DNA of 64,000 nt from Streptomyces diastatochromogenes (GCA_026913215.1 JAPTYK010000003.1:1-64000); one strand, 5' to 3'; shown: positions 35,268 through 44,505, numbered from the stretch's first letter. Program-made: numbers and translations. The notes: generated by a model from the letters alone, not told the origin.

Positions 35268-36068
35268 TCAGCCGGCGAGGCGGTCCAGGGCGCCGGCCCG
35301 CAGGTCGAGCAGGGCCATCAGGATCGGCGGGTCCAGGGCGTCCAGCGGACGCAGCGTGATCTCGGCCGGCATCAGGAGCGTGTCCTCGTGCGCGGTCACC
35401 GGCCCGTAGCTGCCGACCGACACGATGTCCTCCTCGGCGGTGCCGGAGGGCACGTGCTCGTATCCGTACGGGACGGAGTGCACGAGGACGTGCCAGGTGC
35501 CGGCCGGTACGTCGCGGAACTCGAAGGAGCCGGGACCGTCCAGGACGGCGCAGCGCACCGGCTGCCCCTGCGGGACGGGGGTGGGGAAGAGGCCCACGAA
35601 ACAGTGGCCGGGCCTGCGGTTCTCGGGCAGGTGCACCCGGCCGCGCAGGATTCCGCAGGTGTTTTCGGCGGGGACGTCCCGGTCTTCGGCCGGGCCGATT
35701 TCCGGGGTGAATCCGTCCAGTTCGCGGAACATGCTCGGAGAGACGCCGACACACGATTTGAATCGGGAACTGAAGGTTCCGACGCTGCTGTATCCGACCT
35801 GGCTGCTGATGTCCGCCACGCTGAAATCGGTTTCGATCAGGAGGCGCTTGGCCTCCTGGAGGCGCAGGGCGGAGAGAAAGCGTCCGGGGGACGTTCCCAT
35901 CACGTCCCGGAACACCCGGGTGAAATGGAACTTGCTGAACATGGCGGTGCGCGCCATGTCGTCGATGGTCAGTTCCTGGCCGAGATTCGCATGCATTTCG
36001 TCGATCACTCGAAGGACGGCGGCTTCGATGGGGGTGGTGGTCACCGTTTCTCCCTGTCGTTGAATCAT
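35268..36068 (-). CDS. AraC-family regulator (SgcR2-like position)
   Basis: The 266-residue protein has its DNA-binding domain at the N-terminus: LTIDDMARTAMFSKFHFTRV (about 39-58) and a second helix-turn-helix FSVADISSQVGYSSVGTFSS (about 86-105). The C-terminal sensor part is of unknown ligand. The start overlaps the stop of the StrR-like gene (ATGA), so both form a regulatory operon. C-1027-type clusters also encode an AraC/XylS regulator with a StrR-like one, which supports a role as pathway activator. Confidence 0.9.
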   Translation of the reverse strand: MIQRQGETVTTTPIEAAVLRVIDEMHANLGQELTIDDMARTAMFSKFHFTRVFRDVMGTSPGRFLSALRLQEAKRLLIETDFSVADISSQVGYSSVGTFSSRFKSCVGVSPSMFRELDGFTPEIGPAEDRDVPAENTCGILRGRVHLPENRRPGHCFVGLFPTPVPQGQPVRCAVLDGPGSFEFRDVPAGTWHVLVHSVPYGYEHVPSGTAEEDIVSVGSYGPVTAHEDTLLMPAEITLRPLDALDPPILMALLDLRAGALDRLAG

Positions 36069-37146
36069 GCTGCCGGCCGAGATCCGGAGGCCGCCTGCGG
36101 GAACGGAGCGGGGGGCGTGTCGGTCAGCCGGCGGCGGCCGAGGTCTTCGGCGAACCGCTTCCAGACGTTGGAACAGTGGAGGGCCAGCTCCGCGACGGTG
36201 TCCGTGCAGTGCGCGGGTATCGCGTCGGCCTGCTGCCGCCAGGCCTCGTCGAGCACGAAGTGGGTGTGGAGCCAGCGCAGGAACTGGCGGCCCGCGTCCG
36301 AGTGCCTCAGCGAGGGGTCGCCGGCGAGCCGCCGCAGGGTTTCGAGGAGCCGCGCGAGCGGCTCGCGCCGGGCGGCACGGCCGCGGCGGAGGGCTGCGCG
36401 GTCGCGGCGCGGGCGGTGGACAGCGGAATGGGCTGCTCCGGTACGGCCGCGGGCGGCGCCGGTCGCGGGCCGTTCGCGGGCCGGCGGCCCTGGGGCACCG
36501 GTGCCTCCCCGCGCAGCAGCCGCTGGCGTACGTCGTGGGCCGTGCCCAGGGACAGGCCGGTCTCCTGGACGATCGCGCGCAGCGGCAGATCGGGGCGCCT
36601 GGTCATGAGCTCCGCGGCGCGCAGGCGTTCGGCCGTGCGGTCGAGCGGGTGGATCCGGCCGTCGGTCCCGATCCGGATGTTCGACCGCGGAGATTCCGCG
36701 GTCGAACGCGGACGGATCGCGGCGACCGTCTTCGCGTCGAGGCCGGTGGAGGCGGCGACCGACCGGTCCGAGAGGTCCGGACGGGAACGCAGGATGCGTT
36801 CGGCGGCCGCCTTGCGGTCCGTGACCGACAGCGGAAGACCGTGGGTGATGTTGGCCGTCACCGAGCGGAGAAACGCTTCTTCGTCCGCGCCGTCGAAGTA
36901 CTGCACCTCCACGGAGTCCAGCCCCATCGAGGCGGCGGCGGCGACGCGGTGCATTCCGTCGACCACCCGCATGGTCGTGCGGTGGACGAGGACCGGCGGC
37001 AGCGAGTCGTAGATGTCGGCGAGGCGCCGCACGTGTTCCTCGTCGACGCCGTTCAGGCGCGGCGAGTCGGCCGGCAGAAGCGCCTCGATCCGCACCCGGT
37101 GGGTGAAGTTGGCCGGCAGCGTCAGAGATCTGTCGTTGCTGTCCAC
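36065..37146 (-). CDS. StrR/ParB-type pathway activator (frameshift)
   Basis: ParB/StrR-like regulator. The N-terminal ParB-fold part reads LLPADSPRLNGVDEEHVRRL, HRTTMRVVDGMHRVAAAASM and VTANITHGLPLSVTDRKAAA. The central helix-turn-helix reads LPLRAIVQETGLSLGTAHDV. After about 36368 the frame changes; the other frame gives a credible C-terminus (LARLLETLRRLAGDPSLRHS, FLRWLHTHFVLDEAW). One C missing from a CCC run explains it. GTG 37146 was chosen because AAGGGGAGAG precedes it; ATG 37239 is the longer alternative. It is probably the pathway-specific activator, itself under butyrolactone receptor control. Confidence 0.85.
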
Positions 37147-37249
37147 CTCTCCCCTTCCCCCTGGCGAGATCGAGGCGTTTCCTGCTTGCCCCCTGAGAAA
37201 TCCGTGGAAATAGGCCGCCATGCCACGGAAATCGTTCATCCGGGATGAG

Positions 37250-37272
37250 CATAGCGAACGACCTCTTTGTTT
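37250..37272 (+). promoter_or_regulatory. ARE-like element upstream of the StrR-type regulator
   Basis: This 23-mer (CATAGCGAACG, then CCTCTTT, then GTTT) differs at two positions from 19982-20004 upstream of the transposase-derived gene. It fits about 13 of 17 fixed positions of the gamma-butyrolactone receptor consensus, including the TTTGTTT end. It lies about 104-126 bp before GTG 37146, between the divergent regulator operon and the E8-E9 operon, so it could control both. Confidence 0.6.
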
Positions 37273-37429
37273 CCGGGGCCCCTGCGGGGAGATAACGCGA
37301 CTCTGGTTAGTTGCATGGAGAGACTCGCGTTCGGGTGAACGGCCCCGGGGTTGGTTGTTTGAAAAGACTCAACGCTTCTAGCTTTCTTCTCACGCCACCA
37401 GGAACACCCCACCTGACCGGGAGAACGAG

Positions 37430-38017
37430 TTGCAGAGAGTACGGAGAATCCCCGAACGGAAGGTCGACATCGGCGACGAGGCGACCCTCACCCTCGAGGC
37501 CTACGCGGACACCATCGTCCCGGGCGAGAAGCGCTGGCCCGGAGACCGGGCGATCGCCGGAGTCAGCACCGGCGGCGGTTCGGTCGCCGCGGGCGCCCTC
37601 GAACTCCTGCGCTGGGACGCCACCGGCATCCACGACGGCCTGGAGGACCTGGCGAAGCTGGTCAACGGCCACGCCGGGGCCTACGCCGAGAGGACCGGCC
37701 TCACGCTCGACACCGACGTGCCGCCCTTCGTGGCCCTCGACTACGACGACCGCGTCGCCCTCATCGTGGAGCTCACCACTCCCGGCCACGAGGAGAAGGA
37801 CTTCTGGGTCCTGCTCTCCCTCTTCTGCAACATGGCGTACGACTCCGCCGCCCACCTGCACACCGCCGAGGCCCTCGCGGCCGGCCACCCGGGCCTCGAG
37901 GCCATGGGCATCACCCAGCCGGACACCGACGGACTGTGGCGATTCCAGGACTTCGGCTACGGCAAGCAGCTCGCCGCCCACCACCCCGACACCACCATCT
38001 CCGGGAGCCCAGCATGA
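37430..38017 (+). CDS. Enediyne E8-like protein of unknown function (DUF5987-like)
   Basis: The 195-residue soluble protein contains LEAYADTIVPGEKRWPGDRA, GVSTGGGSVAAGALELL, DVPPFVALDYDDRVALIVEL and FWVLLSLFCNMAYDSAAHLH. It resembles the small subunits that partner GMC oxidoreductases (gluconate 2-dehydrogenase subunit 3 type). The start is TTG 37430 with GGGAGA before it. It overlaps the next gene (ATGA), a GMC oxidoreductase, exactly as E8-E9 pairs lie in nine-membered enediyne clusters. A chaperone or subunit role for the oxidoreductase is inferred. Confidence 0.8.
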   Translation: MQRVRRIPERKVDIGDEATLTLEAYADTIVPGEKRWPGDRAIAGVSTGGGSVAAGALELLRWDATGIHDGLEDLAKLVNGHAGAYAERTGLTLDTDVPPFVALDYDDRVALIVELTTPGHEEKDFWVLLSLFCNMAYDSAAHLHTAEALAAGHPGLEAMGITQPDTDGLWRFQDFGYGKQLAAHHPDTTISGSPA

Positions 38018-39681
38018 GCGACACGATCGAGAAGACCGACGTCCTGGTCATCGGGAGCGGCTTCGGCGGCGCCATCACCGCCTACCACCTGGCCGCCGGC
38101 GGCGCGAAGGTCACCGTCCTCGAGCGGGGCCCCTGGCTGAAGAACGACGAGTTCGAGCACGACTACAAGCTCGGCTCCTCCTACACGCGGATCTTCGACT
38201 TCGTCGTCGGCGACGGGATGAGCGTGCTGGGCGGCAACTGCGTCGGCGGCGGCAGCGTCGTCTACTTCGCGGCCATGCCGCGGGCCCCGAAGTTCGTCTT
38301 CGAGCGGCACGGCAGCATCGGCCGCAGGATGTGGCCGAAGTCCATCAGCCGCGAGAGCCTCGACCCCTGGTACGAGCGGGTGGAGGAGTCCCTCTCGGTC
38401 AGCAAGCAGGACTGGGAGGACGCCTCCTACGCCGGCGGACTGTGGGCCGCGGCCTGCGACCACGCCGGGCGCACCGCCAACCCGCTGGCCGCCGCGATCG
38501 ACAACTCCAAGTGCGTCAACTGCAACTTCATGATGGCCGGCTGCCGCTTCGAGGCGAAGCAGTCCCTCACCGTCAACTACCTGCCCGGCGCGCTCGCCCA
38601 CGGCGCGGAGATCCGCCCCCTGCACGAGGTGCAGTACCTGTCGCGGACCCCCGAGGGCGACTACCGCGTCCACTACAACATCGTCGACGACGAGGACTAC
38701 CGTCTCCAGCACGGCTCCGGCGTCATCGAGGCCAAGATCGTCGTGATGGCGGCGGGCGCCGGCGCGACCCCGGTCATCCTCCAGCGCAGCGAGGCCCACC
38801 TCGGCACGATGCCGCACGCCGTCGGCCGCTACTTCTCCGGCAACGGCGAGCGCCTCAACACGGCCATCATCGACGAGGACAAGGCCGCCGAGGTCCTCGG
38901 TCTGAGCCGCGGCGAGGGCAACCTGCCGTACGGGGCCAACGCCATCGGCAAGGGCCCGACCGTGGCCAGCTGGGACAAACTCGACGGCTCCCTGCCGGAG
39001 TACTCCCGCTACTCCCTGGAGCAGCTCTACTTCCCGCCCGGTCTCGGCACCATCCTCGCCCAGGTGCCGGACGCCACGGGGCCGACCTGGTTCGGCAAGG
39101 AGAAGAAGGAGATCCTCAAGAAGTGGAAGTCCTGGCTGACGATCTTCTGCATGACGGAGGACGACAACGAGGGCGTCTTCGGCCCGCCGCCGGCCACCGG
39201 CAACTCCCACCGCATCTCGCAGCAGATGCTCGGCCGCGGCAACCTGTCGTACAAGCCGACGAAGAACACGTGGCACGGCTGGAACCAGGCCGACGCCGAC
39301 GTGAAGGAGATCCTGGAGAAGGACGGCCTCGCCAAGGTGATGCCGTGGACCAACGACCTGGTCGGCGCCTACACCGTCCACCCGCTGGCCTCCTGCCGCA
39401 TGGGTGACGACCCCGAGACCTCGGCGCTCGACGACACCAACGAACTGCGCGGGCACTCCGGCATCTTCGTCACCGACGGCTCCGCCGTCCCCGGCGCCCT
39501 GACCGTCAACCCGGCGATGACCATCGCCGCCCTCGCCGAGCGCGCCGTGCCGCACATCGTGGCCGCCGCCCAGGCCAAGGGGATCGAGGTCACCTACGGC
39601 GCCCCGGCCCCCACGGGCTACAAGAACGGCGGCAAGCGCGTGCTGCCCCTGCTGAAGCAGAAGAGCCTCGCCACCGTGTGA
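38014..39681 (+). CDS. GMC-family FAD oxidoreductase, E9-like
   Basis: The 555-residue protein is related to cholesterol oxidase/glucose-methanol-choline enzymes. It has the N-terminal FAD motif VLVIGSGFGGAITAYHLAAG, VLGGNCVGGGSVVYFA, the Cys pair CVNCNFMMAGC (about residues 167-177) and the C-terminal MTIAALAERA. The motif TVHPLASCRMGDDP holds the catalytic-site His. E9 proteins occur in nine-membered enediyne clusters and are presumed to act in core maturation. The Cys motif CxxC..C near 170 is not usual for GMC enzymes and may bind a metal or form a disulfide. Confidence 0.92.
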   Translation: MSDTIEKTDVLVIGSGFGGAITAYHLAAGGAKVTVLERGPWLKNDEFEHDYKLGSSYTRIFDFVVGDGMSVLGGNCVGGGSVVYFAAMPRAPKFVFERHGSIGRRMWPKSISRESLDPWYERVEESLSVSKQDWEDASYAGGLWAAACDHAGRTANPLAAAIDNSKCVNCNFMMAGCRFEAKQSLTVNYLPGALAHGAEIRPLHEVQYLSRTPEGDYRVHYNIVDDEDYRLQHGSGVIEAKIVVMAAGAGATPVILQRSEAHLGTMPHAVGRYFSGNGERLNTAIIDEDKAAEVLGLSRGEGNLPYGANAIGKGPTVASWDKLDGSLPEYSRYSLEQLYFPPGLGTILAQVPDATGPTWFGKEKKEILKKWKSWLTIFCMTEDDNEGVFGPPPATGNSHRISQQMLGRGNLSYKPTKNTWHGWNQADADVKEILEKDGLAKVMPWTNDLVGAYTVHPLASCRMGDDPETSALDDTNELRGHSGIFVTDGSAVPGALTVNPAMTIAALAERAVPHIVAAAQAKGIEVTYGAPAPTGYKNGGKRVLPLLKQKSLATV

Positions 39682-39710
39682 CGCCCCTGAACGGCCTTTC
39701 GCCGCCCAGT

Positions 39711-39761
39711 GAGTTGCTTCATAAAACTTTCCCTTGACCAGTGAGTTGCTTCACGCAACTC
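39711..39761. promoter_or_regulatory. Tandem HxlR-type operators
   Basis: GAGTTGCTTCACGCAACTC at 39743-39761 is a perfect dyad with 7-bp arms around TTCAC. An imperfect copy, GAGTTGCTTCATAAAACT, begins at 39711, 32 bp (about three helical turns) upstream. TTGACC at 39734 could be a -35 box. The site matches the one before hxlR and is just upstream of the gene at 39784. Confidence 0.7.
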
Positions 39762-39783
39762 GAAGCCGAACCAGGAGGCGTCG

Positions 39784-40822
39784 GTGCGACCGCTCGTAAG
39801 AATCATGCTGAGGGACTCCCTCCGGCAGATCCGCCACATCGCGGCCGTCCCGCACACGGAGGCCCGCGGCCAGGTGGCCGAGGTCTACGCCCGGGCCCGA
39901 CGCGAGTTCGGCGTCGTCGCCCCGCCCCTGGCCCTGCACTCCCCGGCCCCCGAGGCGCTCGCCGCCTCCTGGCTCCTGCTGCGCGAGACGCTCCTCGCCC
40001 AGGGCCGGGTGAGCCGGGCCGCCAAGGAGGCGGTCGCCACCGCGATCTCCCGGGCCAACGACTGCCCGTACTGCGTCGAGGTCCACGAGGCCAAGCTCGC
40101 GACCCTCACCGGCGCCGGCGCCCACGGGGCGCTCGCCGACTGGGCCGACCGCAACGCCCTGGGCCCGGCCGAGGGGGAGGAGCGGCGCCCCTTCGACGCC
40201 GCCGACGCCCCCGAGATCCTCGGCACCGCCGTCACCTTCCACTACCTCAACCGGATGGTCCGGCTCTTCCTGCCGGACTCGCCCGTCCCCGACGCGGCCC
40301 CCGCCAAGGGCCGCGGCCCGGTGATGCGGATGGTCGCCCGCGCCATGCGTCCCGACACCGGCACGACCGTGACCCCGGCACGGCGCTCGATCTGCTCCCG
40401 CGGCGCCGCTGCCGGCCGGACTCGACTGGGCGGCGCCCAACCCGGCCGTCGCCGGAGCCCTCGCCCGAGCGGTCGCCTCCGTCGACGCGGCCGCCGAGCG
40501 CTGGGTCCCCGAACCCGTCCGCGACCTCCTGCACACCGAACTCGCCGTCCACGACGGCACCGTCCCCGGCCCCACCCGGGCCTGGCTCGGAGAGGCGACC
40601 GACGGCCTCGACCCGCGCCACGTGCCCGCCGCCCGGCTCGCGCTCCTCGTGGCCCTCAACCCCCACCAGATCACCGACGCGGACCTCGACGAGTTCCGCG
40701 CGCTCCACCCCGAAGACCGGGAGCTCGTGGAGCTCGCCTCCTGGGCGGCGCTCACCGCCGCCGTACGCATCGGAGCCCGCTTCACCGAGCCGGCCCGGCC
40801 CCTGACATCCGCCGTCGGCTGA
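39784..40822 (+). CDS. Carboxymuconolactone decarboxylase/AhpD-like protein (two frameshifts)
   Basis: AhpD-like fold. SRAAKEAVATAISRANDCPY and CVEVHEAKLATL contain the redox CxxC (CPYC) with the following His, typical of alkylhydroperoxidase D. The C-terminal part ARLALLVALNPHQITDADLD, ELVELASWAALTAAVRIGARF is a second degenerate repeat. Frames change near 40378 and 40405; restoring one G/C at each joins GTALDLLP and GLDWAAPNPAVAG. The start is GTG 39784 with AGGAGG upstream. Two HxlR-type sites precede it, which would fit a redox-responsive antioxidant function. Confidence 0.75.
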
Positions 40823-40877
40823 CCGACGGCACCCCCCCCCACACACCAGACGCTTCGCCTTCAAGGAGACAACGATC

Positions 40878-41687
40878 ATGACCACGCTGAACGACGTGCT
40901 GAAGGACCTCGCCACCGAGATCGAGGAGACCGCCCGCCTCGTCGAGGGCCTGGACGAGCAGGCCTGGCACACCGCGACCCCCGCCCCCGGCTGGAGCGTC
41001 GCCGACCAGATCGCGCACCTCACCTTCATCTTCCACCTGGCCGGCACCGCGGCCTCCGACCCCGAGGGCTTCGCCCAGCTCGCCGCCGGCGCCGCGGGCG
41101 ACTTCGACGGGGCCGTCAACGCCGCCCTGAAGCAGTTCAACCCGTTCCCGCCGGCCGAACTCCTGGGCCGCTTCCGCGCCCTGGGCCGCAAGTCCGTCGA
41201 CGCGCTCGCCGCCGTCCCCGAGGGCCAGGTCGTGCCCTGGCTGGTCAACCCGCTGCCGCCGACCGTCCTCGCCTCCGCCGGAATCATGGAGATCTTCGGC
41301 CACGGCCAGGACATCGCCGACGCGCTGGGCGTGCGCCGCGAGCCCACCGAGCGCCTGCGCCACCTCGTCTTCTTCACCTTCCTCACCCGGGACTTCGGCT
41401 ACCTCTCCCGCGACCTGACCCCGCCGGCCGAGCCCTTCCGCTTCGAGGTGACCGCCCCGAACGGCGAGATCTGGGCGTACGGCCCCGAGGACGCCGCGAA
41501 CAAGATCACGGGCCCCGCCGAGGACCTCTGCCTCCTGGTCACCCGCCGCCGTCACCGCGACGACCTCGCCGTCGTCGCCTCCGGCGAGGAGGCCGAGCGC
41601 TGGCTCGACATCGCCCAGGCCTACCGGGGCCCCGCCGGTGAGGGCCGCACGCCCGGCCAGTTCGCCCACGCCCACTGCGAGCACTGA
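40878..41687 (+). CDS. DinB/maleylpyruvate isomerase-like metalloprotein
   Basis: The 269-residue protein has the N-terminal DinB/mycothiol-dependent maleylpyruvate isomerase fold: WSVADQIAHLTFIFHLAG (metal-binding His near 48) and IFGHGQDIADALGV (His near 142). A C-terminal SCP2-like domain follows (FEVTAPNGEIWAYG, ITGPAEDLCLLVTRRRH). It fits the actinobacterial TIGR03084-type proteins, which often use mycothiol. It could handle a thiol adduct or an isomerisation in the cluster. No substrate can be named. It starts at ATG 40878 with AAGGAGA upstream and is cotranscribed with the AhpD-like gene. Confidence 0.8.
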   Translation: MTTLNDVLKDLATEIEETARLVEGLDEQAWHTATPAPGWSVADQIAHLTFIFHLAGTAASDPEGFAQLAAGAAGDFDGAVNAALKQFNPFPPAELLGRFRALGRKSVDALAAVPEGQVVPWLVNPLPPTVLASAGIMEIFGHGQDIADALGVRREPTERLRHLVFFTFLTRDFGYLSRDLTPPAEPFRFEVTAPNGEIWAYGPEDAANKITGPAEDLCLLVTRRRHRDDLAVVASGEEAERWLDIAQAYRGPAGEGRTPGQFAHAHCEH

Positions 41688-41804
41688 GCGGCCGTGACCG
41701 TCCGACCGGCGGCCGCGCGCCGCACCCCGACCGGCTTAACCGGCCCGCGCACGCGGGCCCGAAGCCCACCAAGCCCCGAACCCACCCCCTGTCAGGAGCC
41801 CCCC

Positions 41805-42700
41805 ATGCGAGCCGACTCCCCACGCACCGCCGTCGTCATCGGCTGTGGCACCACCGGCACCTCCGTGGCCCTCGCCCTCACCGCCGCGGGCGTCGACGTC
41901 ACCCTGATCGACGAGGACCGGCGGGCGCTCGACGAGGCCGTGGCCCTCGGCGCCGGGGCCGCCTGGACCGCGGGACGCCCGCCCGCCGACCTGGTCGTCG
42001 TCGCCACCCCGCCGTCCGAGGTCGTCGACACGCTCTACAGCGCCCAGAGCAGGGGGCTCGGGCACGTCTACACCGACACGGCCGGCACCAAGGAGATCGT
42101 CGCCGCCGAGGCCGAGCTGCGCGGCTGCGACCTCAAGGGCTACGTGCCCGGACACCCGCTGGCCGGACCCGACGCCCACGGCCCCGCCGCCGCGGGCGCC
42201 GGCCGCTTCGCCGGCCGGCCCTGGGTCCTGTGCCCGTACGAGACCACGCCCGACTGGGCGCTGGAGACGGTCGCCGCCCTGATCGAGCTGTGCGGGGCGG
42301 ACCGCCTGGACCTGGCGCCCCACGTGCACGACCGGATCGTCGCCGAGCTGTCCCACGGCCCGCACCTGGTCGCGGCCGCCCTCTCCACCCGCTTCACCGA
42401 CAGCTCCGCGGCGTTCCTGGGCCTCGCCGAGCAGGGGCTGCGCGACGCCGTCCGCACGGCGGGCGGCGACCCGTGGCTGTGGAGCGACGTGCTGGCGCAC
42501 AACGCCGGCCCGGTGGCCGACGTCCTCGACCGGGTCGCCGGCCAGCTCGCGGGGCCGCCGCCATCCTGCGCGAGGGCGACGACTCGGCGCCGCTGGAGCT
42601 CGCCCTGACCCTGGAGGAGGGCCGGCGCGGGGAGAGGGCGCTGCGGCAGGCCGGTGACCTGCGCACGACGCGAGATGCGCGCAGCGGCGGAAGGGTGTGA
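41805..42700 (+). CDS. Prephenate dehydrogenase (frameshift)
   Basis: TyrA-type dehydrogenase. It has TAVVIGCGTTGTSVALALTAA (Rossmann GxGxxG), VVVATPPSEV, TDTAGTKEIV, GYVPGHPLAGPDAHG (active-site His) and LSHGPHLVAAAL. It converts prephenate to 4-hydroxyphenylpyruvate with NAD(P). Near 42550 one G is missing from a GGGG run; the other frame continues as LAGAAAILREGDDSAPLELALT to 42700. A dedicated copy inside a cluster normally boosts the supply of 4-hydroxyphenylpyruvate or tyrosine for an aromatic building block, here probably the side chain. It starts at ATG 41805 after AGGAG. Confidence 0.88.
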
Positions 42701-42710
42701 CGGTCGCGTG

Positions 42711-43010
42711 ATGACGTCCCCCTCACCGACTTCCTCCTCACCGACTTCCCCCGCACCGAGCTCCACCCCGCCGACCTCCTCGTACGCCGTCGAGGACCGC
42801 CGGCCCGCCTCCGCCCTGCGCGTGGCCAGGCTGCTGCTCCGCTCCGCCTACTGGACCATGTCCGACTTCGGCTGGGTCTGGCTCGGGATGACGGTGCCGC
42901 TCACCGACGAGCCCGCCCCCGGCGGGCCGCCCCCCGGCCACCCCGAGCGGCTGACCGGGCTCCCCCTGACCGCGGAGGAACGCGCCCTGGCACGGCAGCT
43001 GTCGGCCTGA
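42711..43010 (+). CDS. Small hypothetical protein (DUF6059-like)
   Basis: A 99-residue protein. After a Ser/Pro/Thr-rich start comes a helix LLRSAYWTMSDFGWVWLGMT and the C-terminal motif PPPGHPERLTGLPLTAEERA. The GPPPGHPERL pattern recurs in small actinobacterial proteins of unknown function found beside biosynthetic genes. The start at ATG 42711 is a best guess. It is likely cotranscribed with the prephenate dehydrogenase gene, 10 bp upstream. Confidence 0.55.
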   Translation: MTSPSPTSSSPTSPAPSSTPPTSSYAVEDRRPASALRVARLLLRSAYWTMSDFGWVWLGMTVPLTDEPAPGGPPPGHPERLTGLPLTAEERALARQLSA

Positions 43011-43083
43011 TCCGATTCCGCCCGCACCACCCCCGTCCGGCCCCGGACGGGATGTCGAGAACCCCTGAACGGAGACCCTTCCC

Positions 43084-43293
43084 ATGGCCATGACCAAGGA
43101 CCCCGCCAGCTACTTCCCCGCCATCGAGGAGAAGTACGGCCGCCCCGCGACCGAGTGGGTGGAGCTCCTCCGCTCCTCGCCGCTGACCAAGCACATGGAG
43201 CTCGTCAAGTTCCTCAAGACCGAGCACGGCCTGAGCCACGGCCACGCCTACGCGCTCGTCCAGCACACCCTCGCCGCGGACAGCGCGAACTGA
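43084..43293 (+). CDS. Small DUF4287 protein
   Basis: A 69-residue protein of the DUF4287 type: SYFPAIEEKYGRPATEWVEL, HMELVKFLKTEHGLSHGHAY and ALVQHTL. These small helical proteins are common in actinobacteria and of unknown function. ATG 43084 follows GGAGACC. A strong hairpin terminator comes 27 bp later, so this ends the transcription unit begun at 39784. Confidence 0.8.
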   Translation: MAMTKDPASYFPAIEEKYGRPATEWVELLRSSPLTKHMELVKFLKTEHGLSHGHAYALVQHTLAADSAN

Positions 43294-43319
43294 ACCGGCG
43301 GCCGGCGGCCGTCGGACGG

Positions 43320-43367
43320 GCGGGTGGAGGGCAGAGCAACGTCAGAGATGCTCTGCCCTCCACCCGC
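43320..43367. terminator. Perfect 18-bp stem-loop
   Basis: The arms 43320-43337 and 43350-43367 are perfect reverse complements (core CGGGTGGAGGGCAGAGC) with a 12-base loop and no T-run. It separates the DUF4287 gene from the methyltransferase gene. Confidence 0.8.
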
Positions 43368-43400
43368 TTGAAACATGAGGGGAGGAAGGGTGACCCATCC

Positions 43401-44438
43401 GTGAACCGCCCCGAGGACGAGGTGCTGAGAGCAGTGACGGTCGACATCGCACAGGGCAACGCACGCGGCATTGCCTCCATCTACAACTCCGCCGTGGCGG
43501 CCTGGGCCATCGCCGCCGCCTGGGAGATCGGCGCGCTCGACGAGCTGCACCGGTCGAGGACGCTGGACACGGCCGACTTCGCCGAGCGCAACGGCCTCGA
43601 CCCGCAGTCGACCACCGGCCTGTTCCGCGCCCTCTCGGCGGTCGGCCTGGTGCACCGCGACGGCGCCGTGGTCCACACCCTCGACGCCTTCGACGACATG
43701 TACCGCAACAAGTCGTTCTTCCACTGGCTCACCCGCGGCAGCGCCGAACTGTTCCGGCAGATCCCCTCGGTGCTGCGCACCGAGAACCGCACCGGAGAGG
43801 ACAGCCTCCGCGACCCCGCGGCCATCGCCTACGCCTGCCGCGAGATCGACCAGGTCACCTACGCGCCCACCTTCTGGGCCGCCGTGGACCGGGTCGACTT
43901 CCCCTTCACCCGCGTCGCCGACCTCGGCTGCGGCAGCGGCGCCCGGCTCATGCAGGTCCTCGACCGCCACCCCGGCACGACGGGCGTCGGCGTCGACATC
44001 GCCCAGCCCTCCATCGACGTGGCCCGCAAGGAGGCGACGGAGGCCGGGTTCGCGGACCGGGCCGACTTCGTCCAGGGCGACGTGCTGCGCCTGGAGCCCC
44101 GCCCCGAGTACGCCGACATCGAGCTGCTCACCTGCTTCATGATGGGCCACGACTTCTGGCACGGGGGGAGAGAGAACTGTGTGGCCACCCTGCGCCGGCT
44201 GCGCGAGGTCTTCCCCTCGGCCAAGCGCCTGCTGATCGGCGACGCCACCCGCACCGCGCTGCCCGACACGGAACTGCCCGTCTTCACCCTCGGCTTCGAA
44301 CTCGGCCACGACCTGATGGGCACCTTCCTGCCCACCATCGACGACTGGGAGTCGGTCTTCGAGGAGGGCGGCTGGAAGCTCGTGCGCACCAACCGGATCG
44401 AGATGACCGTCGGAGAGGTCATCTTCGAACTCGCCTGA
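43401..44438 (+). CDS. MppJ-like alpha-keto acid C-methyltransferase
   Basis: The 345-residue SAM enzyme has an N-terminal dimerisation and winged-helix part (SIYNSAVAAWAIAAAWEIGA, LDPQSTTGLFRALSAVGLV) and the SAM site VADLGCGSGARLMQVLDRHP. The whole pattern resembles MppJ, the iron-assisted phenylpyruvate C3-methyltransferase of mannopeptimycin. FFHWLTRGSAELFRQIP, IAYACREI, CFMMGHDFW and FTLGFELGHDLMG are shared. His250 and His303 have the same spacing as the two iron ligands of MppJ. Likely substrate: 4-hydroxyphenylpyruvate or phenylpyruvate. It starts at GTG 43401 after GGAGGAAGG. A beta-methylated aromatic unit is inferred. Confidence 0.85.
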   Translation: MNRPEDEVLRAVTVDIAQGNARGIASIYNSAVAAWAIAAAWEIGALDELHRSRTLDTADFAERNGLDPQSTTGLFRALSAVGLVHRDGAVVHTLDAFDDMYRNKSFFHWLTRGSAELFRQIPSVLRTENRTGEDSLRDPAAIAYACREIDQVTYAPTFWAAVDRVDFPFTRVADLGCGSGARLMQVLDRHPGTTGVGVDIAQPSIDVARKEATEAGFADRADFVQGDVLRLEPRPEYADIELLTCFMMGHDFWHGGRENCVATLRRLREVFPSAKRLLIGDATRTALPDTELPVFTLGFELGHDLMGTFLPTIDDWESVFEEGGWKLVRTNRIEMTVGEVIFELA

Positions 44439-44487
44439 CCCGTACGGCGAAGCGCCGCCCCGCGCGGCGCTTTCCCCGTCATCAGTA

Positions 44488-44505
44488 AGTTGTTTCACGC
44501 AACCC
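44488..44505. promoter_or_regulatory. HxlR-type operator
   Basis: AGTTGTTTCACGCAACCC matches the dyads at 21305 and 39743 with TTCAC as centre. It lies 15 bp before the start of the thiamine-diphosphate enzyme gene, overlapping the presumed promoter or ribosome binding region. Confidence 0.65.
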
